Shown here: positions 7,002-12,834 of the stretch, piece by piece
Position numbering within the stretch: the stretch's first letter is position 1
Layout: every line of letters starts with the position of its first letter
Assembly: GCA_024275775.1 (NCBI GenBank)
Contig: JAJRYM010000079.1
Location: 1 to 15,675 of the forward strand
Length of the DNA stretch: 15,675 nt
Reading direction: 5' to 3'
Source of the DNA: Nitrospirota bacterium
GTDB taxonomy: Bacteria; Nitrospinota_A; UBA7883; JACRGQ01
Made by a program: the position numbers and the translations under genes
The notes under the pieces: model-generated
The model's database searches: none
Told to the model about the DNA's origin: nothing
Seen by the model: the letters and a program-made list of their open reading frames with translations, nothing else

Positions 7002-7773
7002 GCCCGGTTTTATTCTCTAACTGGTCCTCAATGTTATCATCATCCATGGTTTTTACCTGCTCTCCCCCCTGCACCCATATTTCACCGAACTCCTTTTCCT
7101 GATAAACCCGGATAAGCTGTTGTTTCATTAGCTCAAGTATAGCCAGAAAAGTTCCTATAAGCTCCATGCGGGAGGTTGCGCCTTCAAACATGTCTGCAAA
7201 ACAGAGTCTCGGTTTCTTTTCCAGCATATCCAGCAGGGCAGTCATTTTCTCGGTAATCGATATCTCTTCAAGCCTGATTTCATAGAACTGCTCGGCGTTA
7301 TCCGTTTTTTCCAGTATTTCGCGGAAAGAGCTCAAAAGGCGGAAAACGGAGACTTCTTCCAGATAATCCGCGTCGTTCGCGTCCCATTCACTCGTAAAGT
7401 TTCTGCCGAAGGTCAGCATTTGCTTCTCTTCACGATCCCGAAAGGTTTCGGCGGCCTCTTTGTATTTTTTGTATTCCAGAAGCCTCCGCATAAGCTCTTC
7501 CCGAGGGTCTTCCTCTTCTTCCTCCTCGCCGCCTTCGGCAGGGGAGGGCAAGAGCATCCGAGATTTGATGTAGGTGAGCGTGGAAGCCATCACCAGGAAT
7601 TCGCCGGCAACGTCGAGATTAAGAGATTGCATGAGGTCAAGGTATTCAAAGTATTGTTTTGTAATGGTTGATACCGGGATGTCATAGATATTGAGCTCAT
7701 GCTCCTTTATCAGGTGGAGAAGAAGATCCAGCGGACCTTCAAAGACGTCAAGTTTGACCCGGTATTCAGACAT
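6976..7773 (-). CDS. scpA: Segregation and condensation protein A (kleisin)
   Basis: Kleisin subunit of the SMC-ScpAB condensin: the N-terminal domain contacts the SMC neck, the C-terminal winged helix contacts the SMC head, and the middle binds the ScpB dimer. The 265-residue protein begins with the typical VKLDVFEGPLDLLLHLI (6-22) and DIPVSTITKQYFEYL (31-45). An ASTLTYIKSRMLLP helix (63-76) is followed by a very acidic linker (80-94) with six consecutive Glu residues. The C-terminal domain carries SRMELIGTFLAILELMKQQL (201-220). ATG at 7773 has no obvious Shine-Dalgarno (AATTTATAGATA precedes it). It is the first gene of a three-gene overlapping operon, with a promoter about 40-70 nt upstream. 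Confidence 0.96.
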   Translation of the reverse strand: MSEYRVKLDVFEGPLDLLLHLIKEHELNIYDIPVSTITKQYFEYLDLMQSLNLDVAGEFLVMASTLTYIKSRMLLPSPAEGGEEEEEEDPREELMRRLLEYKKYKEAAETFRDREEKQMLTFGRNFTSEWDANDADYLEEVSVFRLLSSFREILEKTDNAEQFYEIRLEEISITEKMTALLDMLEKKPRLCFADMFEGATSRMELIGTFLAILELMKQQLIRVYQEKEFGEIWVQGGEQVKTMDDDNIEDQLENKTGHEGNELGN

Positions 7774-7812
7774 TATCTATAAATTCAAGTTGGTTTGAGG
7801 TAGTTCGGAAGG

Positions 7813-7842
7813 ATTATACACTTTTAAAATCGACTGTGTTAG
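7813..7842 (-). promoter_or_regulatory. Probable sigma-70-type promoter for scpA-scpB-rluB
   Basis: On the - strand a perfect -10 TATAAT (7818 down to 7813) is preceded by CTAACA (7842 down to 7837, four of six matches to TTGACA) with an 18-nt spacer. Initiation would be near 7806, giving a leader of about 33 nt before scpA. The stretch GTGTATAATC recurs exactly at the promoter proposed for the EF-G-like gene. Confidence 0.5.
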
Positions 7843-7845
7843 AAT
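7840..7845 (+). promoter_or_regulatory. Possible -10 element for the first small membrane protein gene
   Basis: TAGAAT lies 27 nt before the preferred TTG start at 7872. No good -35 is visible (TACACT at 17-nt spacing). An alternative is TAAAAT (7846-7851) with TTTAAA (7823-7828) at 17 nt. It overlaps the divergent scpA promoter. The same GTTAGAAT octamer precedes lysC. Confidence 0.25.
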
Positions 7846-7871
7846 TAAAATACTTTAGAGGGGTGAGGCTT

Positions 7872-8309
7872 TTGCAAGAAGAGTTTGTAAGAAAATTTTT
7901 CTATTTTTTTTATAATTTCGACTATTCATCCCTGCTTCAGCTTGCGCACACATGGAAGTGGAAGTTTATAGATATTAACAAAATTGTTTCAAGCAATATT
8001 TTTCTCGGCTTAGCGGCCTGCATTTTAGCCCTGGTGTTTCTGAAAGCAACCCGCCCGTTCGGGCAAACGCTTATCGTTATGACGCCGATAATAACCGTTT
8101 ACGCTGTTTGCGGAATAGCGCTCAAAAATACCGATATGCTACTTGAAAAATCAACGGAGCATGGAACTATCTCTCTTGGGGGAGATGTGGGGCAGGGGAT
8201 GACTCTTAACATGGCAAACAATGCGGCCGTCGGCCCTTTCATGCTCGCGCTCGCGCTTGTTGCCGGCCTTGGCCTGATGCTCATTTACAACCGGTTTTTG
8301 AAGAAATGA
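7872..8309 (+). CDS. Uncharacterised small membrane protein, paralog 1 (three predicted helices)
   Basis: I do not recognise this family. From TTG at 7872 it is 145 residues. Hydrophobic segments lie at about 43-58, 66-84 and 119-139. The loop between helices 1 and 2 (KATRPFGQ) and the C-terminus (NRFLKK) are basic, so by the positive-inside rule both are cytoplasmic and the 2-3 loop is outside. That loop has a ~30-residue Gly/Asn-rich insert (about 87-118) absent from the neighbour. The N-terminal 40 residues are aromatic-rich. The TTG start is supported by AGAGGGGTGA (7857-7866) and by alignment of MQEEF with MQQQF of the next gene; an in-frame GTG at 7836 would run through that ribosome site. 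It is clearly homologous to the gene at 8411: FD..., LLQL, T-x-x-W-x-FI, K-x-T, G-x-x-LKN and VGPF-x-LA are shared in order. Confidence 0.75.
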   Translation: MQEEFVRKFFYFFYNFDYSSLLQLAHTWKWKFIDINKIVSSNIFLGLAACILALVFLKATRPFGQTLIVMTPIITVYAVCGIALKNTDMLLEKSTEHGTISLGGDVGQGMTLNMANNAAVGPFMLALALVAGLGLMLIYNRFLKK

Positions 8310-8410
8310 TTTTGCAGGCTTCGGCGGCGGCGTTTTTTGCTTTAAACCAAAGCGGATACAAATTTAAAGTTTTCATGGTAATATTAGCTCTAAATTTTTG
8401 AGGGTAACAA

Positions 8411-8752
8411 ATGCAACAGCAGTTTCTTGACTTTGTTGACAAGTTTGATTTCAAAGGGCTCGTCCAGCTTTTGAATACCGGCGAATGGGAGTTCATAAAT
8501 GTCGGCACCATTGTAACCAGCTATGTTTTTATTGGGGTGGTAGTCGTTATTATTGCGCTTACCTTCTCTAAAAAAACCAAAAGCTTGGGCAAGATGCTGG
8601 CCTTCTGGCTTCCGGTGGCTGTTTTCTATTTCGCGGGCGGGGTGGTTCTGAAAAATTCCGTTATCTCGCAGGTCGGCCCTTTTATTCTGGCCATGCTTAT
8701 GGGGTGCGGCGTTTTCGGCTATCTGCTTTATCAAAAGATGATCAAGGGATGA
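8411..8752 (+). CDS. Uncharacterised small membrane protein, paralog 2 (three predicted helices)
   Basis: I do not recognise this family. The 113-residue product has hydrophobic segments at about 35-52, 62-80 and 87-107, a basic loop SKKTKSLGK between the first two, and a basic C-terminus (YQKMIKG). It matches the upstream gene over its full length, for example KFDFKGLVQLLNTGEWEFIN against NFDYSSLLQLAHTWKWKFID, but lacks the 2-3 loop insert. There is no signal peptidase site or known catalytic motif. ATG has GAGGG at 8400-8404, 6-nt spacing. The 101-nt gap before it (8310-8410) is AT-rich, with a TAATAT at 8379-8384 that could be a -10 but no convincing -35. It is followed after 66 nt by the permease genes, so it may be co-transcribed with them. 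Confidence 0.8.
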   Translation: MQQQFLDFVDKFDFKGLVQLLNTGEWEFINVGTIVTSYVFIGVVVVIIALTFSKKTKSLGKMLAFWLPVAVFYFAGGVVLKNSVISQVGPFILAMLMGCGVFGYLLYQKMIKG

Positions 8753-8818
8753 ATGCGGCTTTTTAGCAATTCTCCTCTTTCGCTTTACCCGATAAATATC
8801 CGCTGACCGGCAAAGGCG

Positions 8819-9793
8819 ATGCTTAACTACGTCATCCGGCGCCTGCTCCTGATGATGCCGACGATGCTCGGGATTACGATTATTTCGTTCGCCGTAATTC
8901 ATCTTGCCCCCGGAGAGCCGATAGACCAGATGACCAATCTTAATCCAAAAATATCCGCCGCCGCCAAACAGAAAATGCGCAAAATGTACAACCTCGACAA
9001 GCCGATTCCCGTGCAGTATATGCTATGGCTCAAGCGATTTGTTAAACTTGATTTCGGCCGATCTTTTTCTCCAGACGCCAGAGCGGTAATCGATAAAATT
9101 ACCGAACGTATTCCTATAACCATTCTTATAAACGTCCTTTCTCTGGCGATAATCTTTGTGCTCTCGATTCCCATAGGCGTGCTGTCGGCCATTCATCCCA
9201 ATTCATGGTTCGACAAAGGCGGAACACTTTTCGTTTTTCTAGGTTTTTCGACTCCCGGTTTCTGGCTGGCCCTGCTTTTAATGATTCTTTTCGGCGTAGT
9301 GCTGGGGTGGCTTCCTATTTCAGGCATACGATCCATAAATTATTATCAGTTTTCAGATTTTGGAAAAGTCGTGGATGTGGCCCGGCATCTCATTTTGCCC
9401 GTTCTTATATCTTCCATAACTTCACTGGCTTTCCTCTCCCGCATTACGCGGCAGAACATGCTTGAAGTGGTAAGGCAGGATTACATTACCACCGCCATGG
9501 CCAAGGGATGCTCCGCCCGCGCGGTTTACTATCGCCATGCCCTGCGCAACGCTCTTTTACCGATAGTCACCATAATAGGTTTTTCGATTCCCGGCCTTAT
9601 CGGCGGTTCCGTCATTACGGAATCCATCTTTTCCATTCCCGGCATGGGCCAGCTTTTCTACGCGTCGGTGATGTCCCGCGATTATCCGCTGGTTATGGGC
9701 ATACTTGTAATAGGTTCGGCGCTTACTTTGATAGGCAATCTTGTAGCGGATATAAGCTACGCGCTTGCCGACCCGAGGATAAAGTATGAGTAG
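8819..9793 (+). CDS. Peptide/nickel-type ABC transporter permease, DppB/OppB family
   Basis: One of two membrane subunits of an ABC importer for peptides, nickel or related solutes. The 324-residue product has the standard layout: MLNYVIRRLLLMMPTMLGIT with a first helix (about 8-28), a periplasmic domain (about 31-98) containing LDKPIPVQYMLWL and LDFGRSFS, and five further helices. The EAA loop that docks the ATPase is at about 219-245 (AMAKGCSARAVYYRHALRNALLP). The C-terminal SYALADPRIKYE is typical. The start has only a close AAAGG (8812-8816, 2-nt spacing) but agrees with family N-termini. It overlaps the next gene by 8 nt. Substrate cannot be told from permeases alone, and no binding protein or ATPase gene is in the window. 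Confidence 0.93.
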   Translation: MLNYVIRRLLLMMPTMLGITIISFAVIHLAPGEPIDQMTNLNPKISAAAKQKMRKMYNLDKPIPVQYMLWLKRFVKLDFGRSFSPDARAVIDKITERIPITILINVLSLAIIFVLSIPIGVLSAIHPNSWFDKGGTLFVFLGFSTPGFWLALLLMILFGVVLGWLPISGIRSINYYQFSDFGKVVDVARHLILPVLISSITSLAFLSRITRQNMLEVVRQDYITTAMAKGCSARAVYYRHALRNALLPIVTIIGFSIPGLIGGSVITESIFSIPGMGQLFYASVMSRDYPLVMGILVIGSALTLIGNLVADISYALADPRIKYE

Positions 9794-10640
9794 CGATAGA
9801 TCCGCGTCCTTTTGGATGCTCGTTCTCAACCGCCTGAGAAAAGACTGGTTCGCCATCGCGGGCGGGGCGATTGTTCTGCTTCTTTTAACCGTGGCCGTTC
9901 TGGCGCCGGTTATCGCCCCGTACGACCCCGGCAGTGTGGAAACGGCGCGCCTGCTTGAACCGCCCTCCGCCGACCACTGGCTCGGCACCGACGAGCTTGG
10001 AAGAGACGTTTTGAGCAGGATGATATACGGCGCCAGGATTTCTCTTATGGTAGGTTTCATAGCCGTAGGCATCGCCACGCTGATAGGGGTGATAGTAGGC
10101 GCCGTAAGCGGTTATTACGGTGGCTGGGTGGATGAACTCATGATGCGGTTCGTTGACGTTATGCTTACCTTCCCCAGTTTTTTCCTGATATTAGCGGTTA
10201 TAGCCATGCTCGAACCGAGCATCGTAAACGTAATGATAGTAATAGGCATTACTGGCTGGATGGGGGTGGCCAGACTGGTGCGGGCGGAGTTCCTCTCATT
10301 AAAGGAGCGCGATTTCGTGGCCGCCGCCAGATCCATAGGCCAGTCCGACGCGATTATCATATTCCGCCACATTCTCCCCAACGCCATGGCGCCGGTTCTC
10401 GTTTCCGCCACGCTCGGCATAGCCGGAGCGATACTCACGGAGTCGGCGCTTTCCTTTCTTGGCATAGGGGTTCAGCCGCCAACGCCGAGCTGGGGGAGCA
10501 TTCTGACCGAAGGAAAAAACTACATCGAATTCGCCTGGTGGCTGTCGCTCTTTCCCGGCTTAGCGATTCTTTTCACAGTGCTTGGCTACAATCTGCTTGG
10601 GGAATCTCTGAGAGACGCGCTTGACGTAAGACTTAACTGA
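9786..10640 (+). CDS. Peptide/nickel-type ABC transporter permease, DppC/OppC family
   Basis: Partner membrane subunit of the permease just upstream. The 284-residue product shows an N-terminal cytoplasmic stretch and helix (about 22-45), the periplasmic signature HWLGTDELGRDVLSRMIYGAR (starting at 64), and the core permease domain with SGYYGGWVDELMMRFVDVM. The EAA motif is at about 176-202 (DFVAAARSIGQSDAIIIFRHILPN), and ALSFLGIGVQPPTPSWG and GESLRDALD lie near the end. All expected blocks are intact. ATG at 9786 lies inside the end of the previous gene (ATGAGTAG overlap) with a GAGGAT site upstream, so the two are coupled. It ends 22 nt from the convergent EF-G-like gene, and I see no clear terminator in that gap. 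Confidence 0.94.
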   Translation: MSSDRSASFWMLVLNRLRKDWFAIAGGAIVLLLLTVAVLAPVIAPYDPGSVETARLLEPPSADHWLGTDELGRDVLSRMIYGARISLMVGFIAVGIATLIGVIVGAVSGYYGGWVDELMMRFVDVMLTFPSFFLILAVIAMLEPSIVNVMIVIGITGWMGVARLVRAEFLSLKERDFVAAARSIGQSDAIIIFRHILPNAMAPVLVSATLGIAGAILTESALSFLGIGVQPPTPSWGSILTEGKNYIEFAWWLSLFPGLAILFTVLGYNLLGESLRDALDVRLN

Positions 10641-10662
10641 AACCGGTCAGACAGACAACCTG

Positions 10663-12693
10663 CTAGTGCCCGCCTTCCTCTTCCATTTCTTTTCTGTGCG
10701 CCTCTATTATCGGCGTCTGCAGGTTCGCGGGTACGATGTCGTACTTGTCGAACTCCAGCGTGTAGCTTCCTTCGCCGCCGGTAATCGACTTAAGATCCGC
10801 CTGATACATCTGTATCTCCGCCAGCGGCACGAGGGCGGTAATCACGGCCATCGGGCCGTCGCTCCCGGATGTGAGTATTCGGCCGCGCCTGCTGTTAAGG
10901 TCGCCCATTATGTCGCCCATATTGTCCTGCGGCGCAAGTATTTCTATCTTCGCTATAGGCTCAAGCAGAGTTGGGTTGCCTTCCATGAACCCCTTTTTAA
11001 GCGCCGCCCTGCCGGCTATCTGGAAGGCTATGTCCTTTGAATCCACCGGATGCGTTTTGCCGTCCACCAGAGTAACCCTCATGTCGGTGGCGGGATAGCC
11101 CGCCAGTATCCCTTCCGCCATTTTTGCCTGAACACCTTTGTTGACCGATGCCCTGAAAACCTGGTCTATAACGCCGCCCACGATTTTATCCACAAATTCA
11201 TACCCCTCCGCTCTCGGCAGAGGGTCGAGATTTATCACAACCTTTCCGTACTGGCCTGCGCCGCCGGACTGCTTTTTATGCGTATATTCAACATTCTGTA
11301 CGCTTTTGGTAATCGTTTCCCTGTAAGCGATGTGCGGCGGGGCGGTATCCACCTCCACCCTGTTTTTTCTTTTAAGCCTTTTAAGCATTAGCCTCAGATG
11401 GTTTTCCGACATACCGCTTATAACGAGGTCGCCGGTCTGGGGGTTGTGATACGCGCGGAAGGTCACGTCGTCCCCTTCAAGCTCCTTGAGGGCGGTGCTT
11501 ATTTTCTGCTCGTCGCTTTTGGTTTTCGGCTTAACGGCGAGGGAGACCATCGGAATAGGAAATTTTATTTCCTCCAGCGTGATGTCGGTTTCCGCGTCGG
11601 TAAGGCAGTCGCCCGTGCGCACGTTCTCCACCTTGGTTATAGCCGCCATATCGCCGGCTTCCACTGAAACGATATCCTCCAGCTCTTTGCCGCAGGCCCT
11701 GTAAAGACCGCCCACTTTTATAGTCTCTCCCGTTCTGCGGTTCACGAGCGAACTGTTGGGGGAAAGTTTGCCGGAAAGCACTCTGATGTGCGATATCCGC
11801 GTAACGTATTCGTCGGCTACGGTTTTGTACACAAACCCCACGAATCCGTTTCCACCGTCCAGCGTTGTTTCCGCGCCATCTTTAATACCCTTTTTCGGCA
11901 TGTCCGCCGGAGATGGGGTGAAAGAGGCCACCGCCTGTATCAGCTCCTTTATGCCGATTCCTTTTTCCGCAGACGTGAACACCACCGGAAACAGCGCTCC
12001 ATCCCTTACCGCTTTTACGAGGGCGGCCTGAAGTTCCTCATGGGATATTTCCTTGCCTTCCATGTACCGCTCGAAAAGCTCTTCATCGGTTTCCACTATT
12101 TCTTCCACAAGTTCCGTGCGGGCTTTTTTAAGAAACTCCGGCGAGTCGCTCCCGGCTTCAAGCACGTTGTACACTTTTGTAAAGGAGTCGGCCGAACCGT
12201 CAGGCAGAAAAAGCGGCACGCAAGCCTTGCTGAAATTCTGTTTCATCTGGGCGAGTTTATCCATGTAGTCCGATTTGCTGGCGTCGAGCCTGTTAAGGGA
12301 GACGACTCGCGGAAGCCCGAGTTTTTCCGCTTCTTTCCAGTACCTCCGCGTGTTTACAAGAATGGATTCGGCGGTGGCGTCCACGCAGACCAGCGTGCAT
12401 TCAACGGCTCTTAACGCGGCCAGCACTTCCCATATGGAATCGGCGGTGCCCGGCACGTCCAGAAGGTTTACCCGGTTGTCCCGGTAATCGACGGACAGGG
12501 TGGAAAGAAAACGCGATTTGCCGTGTTCTTTTTCATCGGGGTCGAAATCGCTTACGGTGTTTCCTTCCTTTACGCACCCCATTTTTTGTATCTTCCCGGC
12601 GTAATGAAGAAACGCCTCGGCGAGCGTTGTTTTTCCGGTATGCTCATGGCCGATAAGAGCCACGTTATGAATCTTCAAGCTGTTGTTGCCCAT
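10663..12693 (-). CDS. Elongation factor G-like GTPase (EF-G2-type, non-canonical G motifs)
   Basis: A five-domain translational-GTPase relative (676 residues from the ATG). Numbered from that ATG, G1 is at 15-22 (GHEHTGKT; canonical EF-G has AHIDAGKT), switch 1 has HGKSRFLST in place of RGITI-type sequence, G3 is at 79-83 (DVPGT instead of DTPGH, so the GTPase-activating His is Thr), G4 is NRLD (134-137), and G5 is TSAEKGIG. Domains II-V follow, including domain IV (QSGGAGQYGKVVI) and domain V (NMGDIMGDLNSRRGRI, then QMYQADLKSITGGEGSY). This pattern fits the EF-G-like family carried in addition to FusA, whose role is poorly defined. A GTG at 12696 immediately precedes the ATG at 12693; AAGGAGG at about 12703-12709 suits either. 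Transcribed divergently from lysC. Confidence 0.9.
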   Translation of the reverse strand: MGNNSLKIHNVALIGHEHTGKTTLAEAFLHYAGKIQKMGCVKEGNTVSDFDPDEKEHGKSRFLSTLSVDYRDNRVNLLDVPGTADSIWEVLAALRAVECTLVCVDATAESILVNTRRYWKEAEKLGLPRVVSLNRLDASKSDYMDKLAQMKQNFSKACVPLFLPDGSADSFTKVYNVLEAGSDSPEFLKKARTELVEEIVETDEELFERYMEGKEISHEELQAALVKAVRDGALFPVVFTSAEKGIGIKELIQAVASFTPSPADMPKKGIKDGAETTLDGGNGFVGFVYKTVADEYVTRISHIRVLSGKLSPNSSLVNRRTGETIKVGGLYRACGKELEDIVSVEAGDMAAITKVENVRTGDCLTDAETDITLEEIKFPIPMVSLAVKPKTKSDEQKISTALKELEGDDVTFRAYHNPQTGDLVISGMSENHLRLMLKRLKRKNRVEVDTAPPHIAYRETITKSVQNVEYTHKKQSGGAGQYGKVVINLDPLPRAEGYEFVDKIVGGVIDQVFRASVNKGVQAKMAEGILAGYPATDMRVTLVDGKTHPVDSKDIAFQIAGRAALKKGFMEGNPTLLEPIAKIEILAPQDNMGDIMGDLNSRRGRILTSGSDGPMAVITALVPLAEIQMYQADLKSITGGEGSYTLEFDKYDIVPANLQTPIIEAHRKEMEEEGGH

Positions 12694-12729
12694 CACCTAA
12701 CCCCTCCTTTGCTAAATGACCTTCCGGCG

Positions 12730-12759
12730 ATTATACACTCTCGCGCCCGCAGGTTATAA
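12730..12759 (-). promoter_or_regulatory. Probable promoter for the EF-G-like gene
   Basis: The - strand has a perfect TATAAT (12735 down to 12730) with TTATAA (12759 down to 12754) 18 nt upstream as a weak -35. Immediately upstream on that strand are A- and T-tracts (12760-12786), which could serve as an UP element. The leader to the ATG would be about 30 nt and contains the strong AAGGAGG site. Confidence 0.42.
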
Positions 12760-12786
12760 CCAAAAAAGAGAAGATTGTTTTTTTGG
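12760..12786. repeat. 8-bp inverted repeat of A/T tracts in the divergent promoter region
   Basis: CCAAAAAA (12760-12767) and TTTTTTGG (12779-12786) are perfect inverted repeats with an 11-nt spacer. They adjoin the perfect 10-bp palindrome GGTTATAACC (12752-12761), sharing its final CC. They sit just upstream of the EF-G-like promoter and between the two divergent genes, where a bent-DNA or regulator-binding role is possible but not shown. Confidence 0.35.
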
Positions 12787-12820
12787 CCGGTCTGTTGTTT
12801 CCCCTTTCGACTATTCACGT

Positions 12821-12826
12821 TAGAAT
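12821..12826 (+). promoter_or_regulatory. Possible -10 element giving a leaderless lysC transcript
   Basis: TAGAAT ends 8 nt before the lysC ATG at 12835, so initiation at normal distance would fall about 2 nt before or at the ATG. No Shine-Dalgarno is visible before lysC, which agrees with a leaderless message. No good -35 is visible at 16-19 nt; TTGTTT lies at 20 nt. Confidence 0.3.
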
Positions 12827-12834
12827 GTGCCGCT

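Noticed and set aside
7580..7600. Horizontal transfer or a mobile-element boundary near the scpA/paralog junction
   Set aside because: No direct or inverted terminal repeats, integrase or transposase frames, tRNA gene or base-composition shift are visible there.
8310..8410. Possible terminator or RNA element between the two membrane paralogs (GC-rich run followed by six T)
   Set aside because: The GC-rich part is made of repeated GGC with no complementary arm, so no stable stem forms. I see no riboswitch-like structure.
8753..8818. Sigma-54 (-24/-12) promoter for the permease genes, suggested by rpoN in the window
   Set aside because: No TGGC-N-TTGC pattern with correct spacing is present in this or any other intergenic gap. 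Matches to TGGC occur only inside genes.
10641..10662. Bidirectional terminator between dppC-type and EF-G-like genes
   Set aside because: The 22-nt gap has an ACCGGT palindrome but no stem with a T-run in either direction.
11788..12414. A 208-codon open frame on the + strand opposite the EF-G-like gene
   Set aside because: Composition is rich in Phe, Arg and His as expected of a reverse-complement shadow, and the opposite strand encodes intact GTPase domains.
12752..12761. GGTTATAACC palindrome as a defined operator
   Set aside because: A single 10-bp palindrome is expected by chance about once per kilobase and no second copy was found, so it is mentioned only as part of the promoter region.
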